Origin: an uncultured Lachnospiraceae bacterium
GTDB lineage: Bacteria; Bacillota; Clostridia; Lachnospirales; Lachnospiraceae
NCBI GenBank assembly: GCA_902778165.1
Contig: CACYWQ010000002.1
Coordinates: 62,001-126,000, forward strand
DNA: 64,000 nt
Reading direction: 5' to 3'
Shown here: piece after piece, positions 35,784 through 49,232 of the stretch
How positions within the stretch are numbered: the stretch's first letter is position 1
Layout: each line of letters opens with the position of its first letter
Made by a program: the position numbers and the translations under genes
Notes under the pieces: generated by a model
What the model was told of the DNA's origin: nothing
Database searches by the model: none
The model's input: the letters and a program-made list of their open reading frames with translations, nothing else

Positions 35784-36614
35784 ATGTGCGAATTAACTCT
35801 TTACAGAGACTGTGATCCCGGCAGTATCACGGTTTCCAATTATTTTGTGGATGAATTCCTGGCTGAGGCCAATGACTGCCAGATCAAGGTGTATCTGTAC
35901 CTTATTCGCATGTTAAGTGCGAGAAAACAGACCAACATAAGCGATATCGCAGACAAGTTCAATCATACCGAGAAGGACGTATGTCGTGCGTTAAGATTCT
36001 GGGAGAAGAAGGGGATACTGTCTTTAGACTATGATGCTAACGGGGGCATAGTCGGCATAAGACTGCATGAGCCCACAGTGCGTAAGCAACCTGAGAATAT
36101 TATCACGACACTATCTGCAGGAAGAAGTGATATGCCTGTCTCTGCTGTATCGGATAAGGTAATCCGTCCCAATTATAATGCCGATGCGCTTAGGGAATTT
36201 AAGAACAGAGAAGAGACTCCTCAGCTTATATTCGTTGCTGAGCAGTATCTTAAGAAGACACTTTCGGCAGGAGATATTCGCTCACTTTTATTCTATTCGG
36301 ATGAACTTAAGTTCACGCCGGAATTAATTGACTATCTGCTGCAGTTCTGTGTATCAAGAGGTAAGTCCAATTTCGCATATATGGACAAAGTTGCCATTGA
36401 TTGGGCAGAACATGGAATCGATACTGTTGCCGGTGCACGGGCTTATACATCATCATTTGACGGCAGTTCCAATACTGTAACTATGCCGCAGGTTAATAAG
36501 AGCAGAAGCGTAGCAACGAGCACTCGCCGTAAGCAGACACAGACCATGTTCCATCAGTTTGAACAGAACAATTATGATTTCAATATACTTGAGCAGAAGC
36601 TGTTGCAGCAATAA
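35784..36614 (+). CDS. DnaD-domain protein (helicase-loading cofactor)
   Basis: A 276-residue protein. Residues 1-100 carry a winged-helix of the DnaD/DnaB2 type (NYFVDEFLAEANDCQIKVYLYLIRMLSARKQTNISDIADKFNHTEKDVCRALRFWEKKGIL), and about 140-215 a DnaD C-terminal domain (FVAEQYLKKTLSAGDIRSLLFYSDE, ending with IDWAEHGIDT). Such proteins bind DNA and help load the replicative helicase with a DnaI/DnaC partner, here encoded 11 bp downstream. A Gly/Ser/Thr-rich linker precedes the C-terminus. GGGAG lies before the ATG, and the gene sits behind an extended -10 promoter and the DnaA-box cluster. Confidence 0.9.
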   Translation: MCELTLYRDCDPGSITVSNYFVDEFLAEANDCQIKVYLYLIRMLSARKQTNISDIADKFNHTEKDVCRALRFWEKKGILSLDYDANGGIVGIRLHEPTVRKQPENIITTLSAGRSDMPVSAVSDKVIRPNYNADALREFKNREETPQLIFVAEQYLKKTLSAGDIRSLLFYSDELKFTPELIDYLLQFCVSRGKSNFAYMDKVAIDWAEHGIDTVAGARAYTSSFDGSSNTVTMPQVNKSRSVATSTRRKQTQTMFHQFEQNNYDFNILEQKLLQQ

Positions 36615-36625
36615 CAGGAAATAAT

Positions 36626-37588
36626 ATGTCCTTATCCAATACTCAATATGACAATATTCGTCGTGAATACGACAACGATCGCATGGAAGCGCAAATGAAA
36701 GCTTCCGCCAGAAAAGAAGAGATCTTTGCTAAGGTTGCCGGTTATAAGGAATTAGACGATATGACCGCCAATCTTAGTCTTGAATATACCAAGAAGGCTC
36801 TTGGCGGTGATAAGAGCGCTTTATCGGCTCTTAAGAACAGATTAAAAGAGATCAATGATAAGAAAACTGCACTTTTGGTATCAAACGGATACGGTGCAGA
36901 CTACCTCTTACCCGTATATAAATGCCCCGATTGTAAGGACACGGGGTATATAAACGGGATCAAATGTCACTGTTTTAAACTAAAAGAAACAGAGATTCTT
37001 TACGACCAATCGGGAATAAGAAGTGAACTAAATACCACAAGTTTTGACCGACTCCTTGAAGAATACTATTCAGGAGAAGACTTGGAACACTTCAGAGAAT
37101 CCAAACAAAAATCTTTAAATTTTGTAAATAATTTCGGTTCTGACTACCAAAATCTTCTGTTCTATGGTACAGTAGGAACCGGTAAGTCTATGCTGTCTTC
37201 TTGTATAGCAGGCGACCTGTTAAGAAGAGGGCATTCGGTATTATACTTCAGTTCCTCGGCACTTATCGACAGATTAGCCAAGAGCACGTTCGAACGAAGC
37301 GGTGTTTCAAGTACTGACAACAACCCCATATACGAATGCGAATTGTTAATCATCGATGATCTGGGAACCGAAATGACCAACAGTTTCACGGTGGCAGCGC
37401 TTTTTGCCTTGCTTAATGAGCGTTTCTTACGCAAGAAGCCCGTGATCATCTCCACCAATCTTTCGTTGGAAGAACTGCAGGCCAGATATACCGACAGGAT
37501 ATTCTCAAGACTTACAGGCAATTTCACTTTCTGCAGACTCTCGGGAGCGGATATTCGTATTGCCCGCAAATTTGCAGGAAGCGTGTAA
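36626..37588 (+). CDS. DnaC/DnaI-like helicase-loader ATPase
   Basis: A 320-residue AAA+ protein. A four-Cys/His motif (CPDCKDTGYINGIKCHC, about residues 95-111) matches the zinc site of DnaI N-termini; the Walker A is YGTVGTGKS, Walker B LLIIDDLGTE, and an arginine-finger-like SRL follows near the end. The long N-terminus and the zinc motif fit DnaI/DnaC rather than the transposon-borne IstB. Combined with the DnaD-type neighbour it should load DnaB-type helicase at the origin or at stalled forks. AGGAAAT precedes the ATG. It is likely in an operon with the DnaD gene. Confidence 0.9.
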   Translation: MSLSNTQYDNIRREYDNDRMEAQMKASARKEEIFAKVAGYKELDDMTANLSLEYTKKALGGDKSALSALKNRLKEINDKKTALLVSNGYGADYLLPVYKCPDCKDTGYINGIKCHCFKLKETEILYDQSGIRSELNTTSFDRLLEEYYSGEDLEHFRESKQKSLNFVNNFGSDYQNLLFYGTVGTGKSMLSSCIAGDLLRRGHSVLYFSSSALIDRLAKSTFERSGVSSTDNNPIYECELLIIDDLGTEMTNSFTVAALFALLNERFLRKKPVIISTNLSLEELQARYTDRIFSRLTGNFTFCRLSGADIRIARKFAGSV

Positions 37589-37622
37589 TATCATACAGGT
37601 TTTATAAGAAAGGTTGTACCCT

Positions 37623-38825
37623 ATGCAGACTTCAGGTTCGGAAAAGCGTGAAGAGAAGAGAAATCTTGAATCCATACCCGTCGGCTCGTTGAGGATTATT
37701 CCGCTAAACAGCTGTAAGGAACTGGGTGAGAAAGTCGATTCGTATCTTGTAAGATGGCGAACCGAACGAGAGAACGAACACAAGAACAGTATTGCTTTCT
37801 CAGGATATCAGAGAGATTCCTACATATTAAGCACCAGAGTTCCGAGGTTCGGTTCCGGAGAAGGCAAAGGAGAGATCTTGGAATCCGTCAGAGGATCCGA
37901 TCTGTACATTCTTGTGGATGTCTGCAACTATTCACTTACATATTCTATGGGCGGTTATGTTAACCACATGTCACCCGACGATCATTACCAGGATTTAAAG
38001 AGAATAATAGCTGCCGTCGGCGGTAAGGCAAGACGTATTACCGTTATTATGCCTTTCTTATATGAGAGCAGACAGCATAAGCGTACTGCAAGAGAATCTC
38101 TTGATTGCGCCATAGCACTCCAGGAACTTATCAAGATGGGTGTAGATAACATTATCACATTTGATGCACACGATCCCAGAGTACAGAATGCCATTCCGTT
38201 ACACGGATTTGAGACAATACAGCCTGCTTACCAGTTCATCAAAGGTTTGCTGACTAATGTTAAAGATCTTACTCTTGATGCAGAGCATATGATGGTTGTC
38301 AGCCCGGATGAAGGCGGTATGGGCAGAGCAATATATATAGCCAACGTTCTTGGATTTGATATGGGTATGTTCTATAAGAGAAGAGACTATACAAGAGTCG
38401 TTAACGGACGTAACCCTATCATTGCACACGAATTCTTAGGCTCAAGTGTTGAAGGCAAGGATATAATCATAATAGATGATATGATTTCTTCCGGAGACAG
38501 CATGCTTGAGGTAGCAGGAGAATTAAAGAAGCGTAATGCCGGCAGAATATTCATATTCTCAACATTCGGACTCTTCACCAACGGTCTTGAGCGTTTTGAT
38601 GAATATTACGACAAGGGAATCATTACCAAGATTCTTACTACTAACCTTGTATATCAGCCTGAAGAATTACTTAAGAGAGACTGGTATATAAGTTGTGACT
38701 TAAGCAAGTATATCGCTTATATAATAGATACACTTAATCACGACTCATCAATAAGCGATCTTCTGGTTCCTAACGAGCGTATTCAGAACATTGTTGCAAG
38801 ATACAGAAACGGTGAAATGGGTTGA
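37623..38825 (+). CDS. Ribose-phosphate pyrophosphokinase-like protein
   Basis: A 400-residue PRPP synthetase homologue, longer than the usual 315. PRPP-binding loop IIIIDDMISSGDSMLE (usual DD(M/I)(I/V)DTAGT) and VVSPDEGG (usual VVSPDHGG) show substitutions; DAHDPRVQNAIP stands where DLHAxQIQGFF is expected. An N-terminal extension of about 70 residues precedes the core. This may be a divergent or regulatory PRPP synthase. The ATG at 37623 is used because AGAAAGG lies 9 bases upstream; a TTG at 37614 lies too close to that site. It follows dnaC by 34 bp. Confidence 0.8.
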   Translation: MQTSGSEKREEKRNLESIPVGSLRIIPLNSCKELGEKVDSYLVRWRTERENEHKNSIAFSGYQRDSYILSTRVPRFGSGEGKGEILESVRGSDLYILVDVCNYSLTYSMGGYVNHMSPDDHYQDLKRIIAAVGGKARRITVIMPFLYESRQHKRTARESLDCAIALQELIKMGVDNIITFDAHDPRVQNAIPLHGFETIQPAYQFIKGLLTNVKDLTLDAEHMMVVSPDEGGMGRAIYIANVLGFDMGMFYKRRDYTRVVNGRNPIIAHEFLGSSVEGKDIIIIDDMISSGDSMLEVAGELKKRNAGRIFIFSTFGLFTNGLERFDEYYDKGIITKILTTNLVYQPEELLKRDWYISCDLSKYIAYIIDTLNHDSSISDLLVPNERIQNIVARYRNGEMG

Positions 38826-38850
38826 TTTCATCCAATTATATGCAATAATA

Positions 38851-38873
38851 AAAGCCTGCAACTTGCAGGCTTT
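38851..38873 (+). terminator. Bidirectional terminator
   Basis: Ten-bp stem aaagcctgca / tgcaggcttt with a 3-base loop and TTTTATTAAT after it on plus. It ends the dnaD-prs operon and, from the other strand, the atp-linked 849-residue gene. Confidence 0.9.
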
Positions 38874-38898
38874 TATTAATTCAGGATATAATTAATTG

Positions 38899-41448
38899 CT
38901 ATTCTTCGAGCTTCGGTGCAAAGGTTAAGAACCTGTTACCGTTCTCCTCAAACATATCTCTTGCATCCTTTCTGCCTATCTTATATATGGTTCCCTCATT
39001 GGGATCCATAACCACTATGTTCTGCTCATTGAAGCCTATTATAAGCAACGCACTTCCGTCATTCATATAGGCAAGTACAGGAATGTCTCTGTTGGCATAG
39101 TACAGCGTTACATCCAGTACACAGCCCGTAAGATTAAGTATATATGCATTATTTAGATTATTCTCAAGTATTTCGTATGCACTCTGTCCCGATGCCAGCA
39201 TATACTCGGTATTTCTTGATACTCCCATAAGCCCTAACATCGTATCAAGACATACGGTAAGAGAATCTTTATTATCCGTAACACTTCTCTCGTTTATGGC
39301 CATAATCTGATTTCTGGCAACGATCTCACCTCTTCGGTATATTTCATTACCGAACATATCCATAACCGTTCCTCTTATGCTGTAAGCGTATTCAACGGCT
39401 TTGGCCGGCTTATCATATATTCCGACTATATCACCGTCTCCGTATACCACAAATCTATCCTTAGTATCGCTTGATTCAAGGAATATCTCTCTTCCACCCT
39501 CATACAGAACTTCCTTGGGCGTTAAGAGTTTCATGCTCTTAATGTCCATCTCATTCTTGACTTTAATCTGGGCTATTTTCTCATAATCTTCCGTCGCGGC
39601 ATATGTAAGTACATTCTTACCTTCCTTGACTTCTACATTGCTTGTTATCTGATCATCGTCAGTCTCAACGAGCGTACCCTCTTCTCCCTCCTTAACGGCT
39701 CTGTATAAGGTCATCTGATTGCCCTCTATCGTGCCCTCAGTTACATATATTCCTTCTTCATCATATTCTTTGAGTATCTCACCGGACTCTGACTGGATTA
39801 TTACCCTGTTCATAGGGAATATGACATCACCCAATTGATTGTGGACAATGTCATCCCTGTTACATTCACCGTAAATAAGATCATCATCCATGAATCCGAT
39901 TGGCCGTATATACTCTCCAGGTCTGCTCTTAACAACGTTGGTTTCACCCCTTGTAAGGCTCATTACCGACAGTTCGGTGAACAATTCCTCCGCAGCGGCA
40001 TCAGTGGGTTCCTGCCAGACTATTACATTCTGACTTCCGGATGCGAAGAACGTATCTTCATTAACATTTCTGGCAATAATGGTCTCATCCATAAGACCGG
40101 GGATTATCTTATATATGACACCGTCCACGAATATAAACAGATCTCCACCCGCATTTAAGAAGCTTAAACTGTCCATATCGCACTTAAGGATGGATGCTGA
40201 CTTATCATACGGGATAAATGCCTGTTCTTCCACAGTATTAAGCAGGCTGTCATAATAATACACATCTATTCCGACTCTTCCTTCATGGATGCCTCGGTTC
40301 ATATATCCGTATACCATAAACGATATATTGCCGTTTTCCTCAACATCAAGTATCTTAATACCGCTGTCTCTGTATCTTGCTCTCTCATCATCAGTTCCTT
40401 CGTCAAAGAAAGCGAACAGTCTTGCAAGCTTATTATCCGTCACATTATAGCTGTAGAGTCTGCCCTCATTGGTAAATGCGATTATTTCTCCGCCTTCACT
40501 CTCTACCATTCCGGGCTGTTCGCCCTGTATTCCCAGATCGATTCGATCTAAGCTTACAGCCTCCTTGTTCATAACGAATATTTCATTGGTATTTCTGCTG
40601 AATGACAGAAGATAGAATCTCGTATCCGTCCTTCGAACCCTGTAGTATTCAGTTACATTACAATATCGAGTATCTCCGCCTCTTTCATAACTAAGAAGGT
40701 ATCTTAGTTCGACGGAAGCCATGGTATCGCCTATTTCTCTGACATATACCGAGGGTTCTCTAACCATCTTAGGATTCGGAAGCGGTCCCCATGTAAGCTG
40801 ATTCATACTGTTATTGATACCGACTGAACCTAAGGTCGTGTTATCTGAGTCAGCCAGAGGTTCCATATATGTGGACAATTCCTTGATATTCTCTTTATTA
40901 AAGGTCTTGTGACAGAAATCCAGGACAAAATCTATCTTCTCCTTTGTTGCCGCTCCTTCATTCTGAATAATTCTGGTATAGTAGTTGATCTGCCTTCCGT
41001 CTAACATATTAAGACGCAGTATCAGATTATACTCCCTGTTCTCATCGATTAAGTCCTTAAGCTGTATACTTGCATCGATATGATCTGAATAGTCGCTGTA
41101 TTTAAGTATTCCGGTATTCTCTATCAGTCTTGAACCGTCCGCACTTCTTACCTCAACATTCATATCAAGGATTCCGGAACCGTACTTATCTATGATAAAT
41201 GATACATTTCTGTCATCACCTACAGGTGTTACCACATCCCTTATGGTGCTGCAGTCCATATCTTTGATATATCCGTGCATGGCGTTAATCTTATGTCCGT
41301 CAACACTTACATAAGCCACCGGTAATGTGGGTTCGGACATATCCATCGTCATGTCCGTAGTTCCCTGATTATAATATTTAGAGAAAAAAATAAGTGCTAT
41401 AACAAAGGTGATGATTATAACACTTATTCTTATACCTGTTTTCTTCAT
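38899..41448 (-). CDS. Membrane-anchored protein with degenerate C39-like domain, atp operon
   Basis: An 849-residue protein I do not recognise by name. Residues about 7-24 form a signal anchor (ISVIIITFVIALIFF), and the rest is predicted outside the membrane. The middle 500 residues are rich in beta-type repeats reminiscent of a propeller (YRVRRTDTRFYLLSF, SLSFLNAGGDLFIFV). The final 110 residues resemble a C39-family papain-like domain (LDTMLGLMGVS, then GSALLIIGFNEQNIVVMDPNEGTIYKI), but where Cys and His are expected I see Ser. The gene starts 20 bp after atpC, so it is probably the last gene of the F-ATPase operon. Confidence 0.7.
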   Translation of the reverse strand: MKKTGIRISVIIITFVIALIFFSKYYNQGTTDMTMDMSEPTLPVAYVSVDGHKINAMHGYIKDMDCSTIRDVVTPVGDDRNVSFIIDKYGSGILDMNVEVRSADGSRLIENTGILKYSDYSDHIDASIQLKDLIDENREYNLILRLNMLDGRQINYYTRIIQNEGAATKEKIDFVLDFCHKTFNKENIKELSTYMEPLADSDNTTLGSVGINNSMNQLTWGPLPNPKMVREPSVYVREIGDTMASVELRYLLSYERGGDTRYCNVTEYYRVRRTDTRFYLLSFSRNTNEIFVMNKEAVSLDRIDLGIQGEQPGMVESEGGEIIAFTNEGRLYSYNVTDNKLARLFAFFDEGTDDERARYRDSGIKILDVEENGNISFMVYGYMNRGIHEGRVGIDVYYYDSLLNTVEEQAFIPYDKSASILKCDMDSLSFLNAGGDLFIFVDGVIYKIIPGLMDETIIARNVNEDTFFASGSQNVIVWQEPTDAAAEELFTELSVMSLTRGETNVVKSRPGEYIRPIGFMDDDLIYGECNRDDIVHNQLGDVIFPMNRVIIQSESGEILKEYDEEGIYVTEGTIEGNQMTLYRAVKEGEEGTLVETDDDQITSNVEVKEGKNVLTYAATEDYEKIAQIKVKNEMDIKSMKLLTPKEVLYEGGREIFLESSDTKDRFVVYGDGDIVGIYDKPAKAVEYAYSIRGTVMDMFGNEIYRRGEIVARNQIMAINERSVTDNKDSLTVCLDTMLGLMGVSRNTEYMLASGQSAYEILENNLNNAYILNLTGCVLDVTLYYANRDIPVLAYMNDGSALLIIGFNEQNIVVMDPNEGTIYKIGRKDARDMFEENGNRFLTFAPKLEE

Positions 41449-41468
41449 AAATCCGAAAATCCGTCAGT

Positions 41469-41876
41469 TTATTTCTTTACGTTGATACGTGCCATTGCAC
41501 GCAATAAAGCAGTCTCCGCTCTTGCTATATCCGTCTTGGGATCCTTCTGCGCAAGGAGTCTCTCCGCTCTTTCCTTGGCGGCCATAGCTCTCATCTCGTC
41601 AATCTCATCCGGCCACTCTATCACCTCAGCCAAGATGGTCACCGAGTCACCCAATATCTCAACGAATCCTGAGTGAAGTGCCGCTTTCTTGACATCTTCA
41701 CCGGTAATCGTAAGTATTCCGGGCTTAATTATAACCGTCATCGGTATATGATTCTTGTATATACCGATCTCACCTTCTGTGGTATTAAACTCCACCATCG
41801 TAGCTTCACCCTTATAGAAGGTTCTGTCCGGAGTAATGACCCTTACTTCAAATGTATTGCTGCTATCCTGTGCCAT
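41469..41876 (-). CDS. atpC: F1 ATP synthase epsilon subunit
   Basis: A 135-residue protein of the central stalk that couples rotor and catalytic head. The beta-sandwich start FEVRVITPDRTFYKGEATMVEFNTTEGEIGI and the C-terminal helical hairpin (ARAETALLRAMARINV) are typical. The ATG at 41876 has GGAG 8 bases before it; a TTG at 41888 overlaps that site. It is 19 bp after atpD. Confidence 0.95.
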   Translation of the reverse strand: MAQDSSNTFEVRVITPDRTFYKGEATMVEFNTTEGEIGIYKNHIPMTVIIKPGILTITGEDVKKAALHSGFVEILGDSVTILAEVIEWPDEIDEMRAMAAKERAERLLAQKDPKTDIARAETALLRAMARINVKK

Positions 41877-41895
41877 ACCTGTCTCCAAAGACTAA

Positions 41896-44191
<2,296 letters not shown>

Positions 44192-44219
44192 AAATAATCA
44201 CCTGCCTAAATTATGGATA

Positions 44220-46290
<2,071 letters not shown>

Positions 46291-46303
<13 letters not shown>

Positions 46304-46857
46304 GTGCTATCACCTATCTCCTTTAATGTGTCATCCACAAGCTTGCCCTGGACGTCTGCATCCATATTCTGTCCGATGACCTTGCCGGCAATTGCCGATG
46401 CAACTGAGACCATCTCTTTCTTGACATCATCGGCCACTCTCTTCTTCTCAAGCTCAGCTTCCGTATTGGCTCTTGCGATTATGGCAGATGCCTCTTCTTT
46501 GGCCTTGGCTAAAGTTGCAGCCTCACCCTCAAGCGCCTTATGTCTTGCCTCACTTAAAATAGTCTCCGCTTCTTTGTCTATGTCGTGCAACTTCTGCTCA
46601 TACTCACTCTTAAGTTCTCTTGCATGGTCAAGACTCTCTTTGGCTTCATTAAGCTCATCTCTTATCTTATCCTGACGCTTCTTAAGAAATTCCCTTGCAG
46701 GATTAAAGAAGAAATACGACGCGAAGAAGAAAAGAGCAATAACAGCTATGAGCGTGAGAATCGAATCATGCAAAAGCTGCATATCGAGGTCGAACAGTCT
46801 GGGAGTCATCCCTTCTGCCGCTGCAAGTATCAGACCTGCATTAGTATATATATTCAA
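46291..46857 (-). CDS. atpF: Fo ATP synthase b subunit
   Basis: A 188-residue stator subunit. One membrane segment (residues about 31-52, ILTLIAVIALFFFASYFFF) is followed by a long charged coiled coil. The TTG at 46857 is used because AGGAGG lies 8 bases upstream; an ATG at codon 17 is the alternative. 37 bp after atpE. Confidence 0.93.
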
Positions 46858-46894
46858 CCTTTATGCCTCCTTTCTGTAATGTAACCTGAAGGCT

Positions 46895-47149
46895 TTATTT
46901 TGCCAGAGGCTTAACGAATATAAGTATCATGGCAATAAGCAGACCGTAAAGACCTGTTGTCTCCGCAACGGCCTGACCAAGAAGCATGGTACCTGTGATA
47001 TCACCCTTGGCACCGGGATTACGTCCCACTGCTGATGCCGCATGTCCTGCTGCAATACCCTGGCCTACACCGGGTCCGATACCTGCGATAACCGCAAGTC
47101 CTGCACCTATTGCCGAACATCCGAGAATAAAGTTAGTGTTGAATTCCAT
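46895..47149 (-). CDS. atpE: Fo ATP synthase c subunit, sodium type
   Basis: An 84-residue rotor-ring subunit with two membrane helices. GIGPGVGQG places Gln30 in helix 1, and AETTGLYG in helix 2 gives Glu63, Thr64, Thr65 and Tyr68. Gln, Glu and a hydroxyl residue after it, plus Tyr, is the Na+-binding set of Ilyobacter and Acetobacterium c subunits. This suggests Na+ rather than H+ coupling. GGAGG precedes the start. Confidence 0.96.
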   Translation of the reverse strand: MEFNTNFILGCSAIGAGLAVIAGIGPGVGQGIAAGHAASAVGRNPGAKGDITGTMLLGQAVAETTGLYGLLIAMILIFVKPLAK

Positions 47150-47248
47150 AATTCATTCCTCCGTCATGTTAATAATGGTAAAAAGTAAGAGTATTAAATC
47201 TCTCTATTGCTATATATTAAGCCCCCACCCAGGCAGGAACTTATTAAC

Positions 47249-47965
47249 TTAGGAATCACCCATCGCATCTGCGATATATGTCATCGTCAGCATACAGAAT
47301 ACATATGTCTGTATTGCGCCCGAGAACAGATCGAAGTATACATGCAACGCTGCCGGCCACACATATGCTATCTTACTTAACAGTCCGTAGATAAGTGCCA
47401 TCATAACGGTACCCGATAAGATATTGGCAAACAGACGAAGCGATAACGATATGGGCACTGCCACATCACCGATGATATTAATCGGAGCCCAGAACGGCCA
47501 GGGATCACATAAGCCTTTGAGGAATCCCGAAACCTTCTGATATCTGATCTTAGTAATGAAGATCAAGGTGAATGTGATAAGACCAAGAGGTAAGGTCGTT
47601 CCGTAATCCGCTGTGGGAGGTCTTAATCCCAACAGTCCCGAAATATTGCTGAATATTATAAATATAAATATCGTTCCAATATAATTGCGGAAATTCCTTC
47701 CTTTGCTTCCCATCGTCGACTCAACCATTCCGTCAAGTTTCTCTACGATAAGCTCCACAACATTCTGGAATCCTTCAGGAATCTCTTTACCCTTCTTCAT
47801 CGCTCTTCCCGCAACAAACATGAAGATCATGAGCGTTATAAGTACGATAAGCGAACACACGTGAGTCGTTGTGATCCATACCTTCTGTCCGAAGAAACTG
47901 TATGAGAATATTCCATGGATCATAAAATCCACTTCATCATCCGCTGCAAGCAATATCGGATTCAT
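47249..47965 (-). CDS. atpB: Fo ATP synthase a subunit
   Basis: A 238-residue membrane stator with five to six helices. The conserved arginine is in SLSLRLFANILSGTVM and the C-terminal YIADAMGDS stretch is normal. AAGGAGGTGG lies before the ATG. With c it forms the ion path. Confidence 0.95.
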   Translation of the reverse strand: MNPILLAADDEVDFMIHGIFSYSFFGQKVWITTTHVCSLIVLITLMIFMFVAGRAMKKGKEIPEGFQNVVELIVEKLDGMVESTMGSKGRNFRNYIGTIFIFIIFSNISGLLGLRPPTADYGTTLPLGLITFTLIFITKIRYQKVSGFLKGLCDPWPFWAPINIIGDVAVPISLSLRLFANILSGTVMMALIYGLLSKIAYVWPAALHVYFDLFSGAIQTYVFCMLTMTYIADAMGDS

Positions 47966-47997
47966 TGATCCACCTCCTTGTCTTTATATCACCGAAA

Positions 47998-48420
47998 TCA
48001 ATCGGTCTTACTGTTCTTATCTCTTATCTTGGCTATAATCGGCGAAAGATAGGCACCTATCTTAATTCCCATAACTCCCAGAAAACCCGAAAGCATCGCC
48101 GTGTTGCCTCCAATATACCAGAGTCCGATAAGCACGGCGGCAACAACTGCATATCTTAATACACTGTGCTTAAGGGAAAAAGCGGCCGCACCTCTCTCAT
48201 TATCCGCATTAACGGTTAAGTTGCGATCAAGCGACCACCACAGATGATAACCGTATAACAAAGCCGTTATTATACCGACCCACAATCCGAGGCTGTAGTT
48301 AAACTTCTGCGGCACGAACCACACTGCGCTTAACTGGCATATTACCCCGAAGACCACAATACCTGTGAACATATCGGACAGAGTCCTGTCGATTCTTATC
48401 TTATTCTTTGCCCCTGTCAT
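47998..48420 (-). CDS. atpI: ATP synthase subunit I (AtpI-like)
   Basis: A 140-residue membrane protein with four hydrophobic segments (FTGIVVFGVICQLSAVWF, LGLWVGIITALLYGYHLW, YAVVAAVLIGLWYIG, and SGFLGVMGIKIGAYLSP), the layout of AtpI, which aids c-ring assembly and divalent-cation supply. The ATG at 48420 is chosen; a longer frame runs into atpZ. The start overlaps atpZ by 20 bases. Confidence 0.85.
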   Translation of the reverse strand: MTGAKNKIRIDRTLSDMFTGIVVFGVICQLSAVWFVPQKFNYSLGLWVGIITALLYGYHLWWSLDRNLTVNADNERGAAAFSLKHSVLRYAVVAAVLIGLWYIGGNTAMLSGFLGVMGIKIGAYLSPIIAKIRDKNSKTD

Positions 48421-48631
48421 CAGTATATTCTCTCTTGGCCAAAATATATATATTACGGGCGCCGGCAACGGCTCCGACAAAAAACAAAACTATGAATACC
48501 CAGCTTGTGCCCAGTCGTTTATCTATGAAATATCCGATGGCCGAACACAAAAAAATCGGAACGAGCATATTGATTGCGAATTGGGATATATAGGCTAAAT
48601 ATCTTATGCTGCTCTTATTACTTCCCTTCAA
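48401..48631 (-). CDS. AtpZ-like small membrane protein
   Basis: A 76-residue two-helix protein (ISQFAINMLVPIFLCSAIGYFIDKRLG and VFIVLFFVGAVAGARNIYIL) of the AtpZ/AtpQ family that accompanies AtpI at the head of atp operons. TTG start with AAAGGA 8 bases upstream. It is the first gene behind the atp promoter. Confidence 0.88.
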   Translation of the reverse strand: MKGSNKSSIRYLAYISQFAINMLVPIFLCSAIGYFIDKRLGTSWVFIVLFFVGAVAGARNIYILAKREYTDDRGKE

Positions 48632-48660
48632 ATGCCGTTCCTTTCATCATCATAAAGGGT

Positions 48661-48689
48661 ATTATACTAGAAAAACCGACTAATGTAAA
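48661..48689 (-). promoter_or_regulatory. Promoter of the atp operon
   Basis: Minus strand TTTACA (48689-48684), 17-base spacer, TATAAT (48666-48661), a near-ideal housekeeping promoter 30 bases before the atpZ start. Confidence 0.9.
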
Positions 48690-48748
48690 GGAATATTGCG
48701 CTCTCTGATGACTAAATCGACATATCACCATGCGTGTCAAACATGTTT

Positions 48749-49222
48749 CTATGCGTATTCGTTTATTCTGTCCGTATATTCCTTAAACGTACCCTTATGA
48801 ACCGAATTTAAGAGTTTGCCCAATCTGCTTACCGATGTATGGAACTGTTCATCACTTATAAGCCCCTTGTCATAAGCTTCACCCAGCTCATCCACATCAA
48901 GGACATTCAATCTGTCATCAGCATCTATTGTTATGTCAACCAGCAGGTCGGTGATTATCAGTTTGTTGTCTGCTTCATTCTTCTCATATTCAACAACATC
49001 GCAATACCAATAGTACAACGATCCGTCTTCTCTCAGAAACTTGCTTACTTTGATTCCTTCTTCAAACAAATACAAACTTAACCCGTGATGGAAATCCTTT
49101 CTCGGTTTAAGTGTCTTCCATTTGGTGACAAGCACCTTGTCATCCATGTGAAGAATCTCATCATCTTTAAGTTCAACACATTCATCAGGTATTATTCTTC
49201 TACGATACAATGTCGGATACAT
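48749..49222 (-). CDS. DUF402 protein
   Basis: A 157-residue DUF402-family protein; relatives include nucleoside diphosphatases such as FomD and Ntdp. The core LYYWYCDVVEYEKNEADNKLIITDLLVDITIDADDRLNVLDVDEL matches the conserved strands with acidic metal ligands. ATG at 49222 has AAGGAGAGAC; a longer frame reaches 49252 into the sleB gene. 10 bp after that gene, likely cotranscribed. Confidence 0.85.
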   Translation of the reverse strand: MYPTLYRRRIIPDECVELKDDEILHMDDKVLVTKWKTLKPRKDFHHGLSLYLFEEGIKVSKFLREDGSLYYWYCDVVEYEKNEADNKLIITDLLVDITIDADDRLNVLDVDELGEAYDKGLISDEQFHTSVSRLGKLLNSVHKGTFKEYTDRINEYA

Positions 49223-49232
49223 ATGTCTCTCC

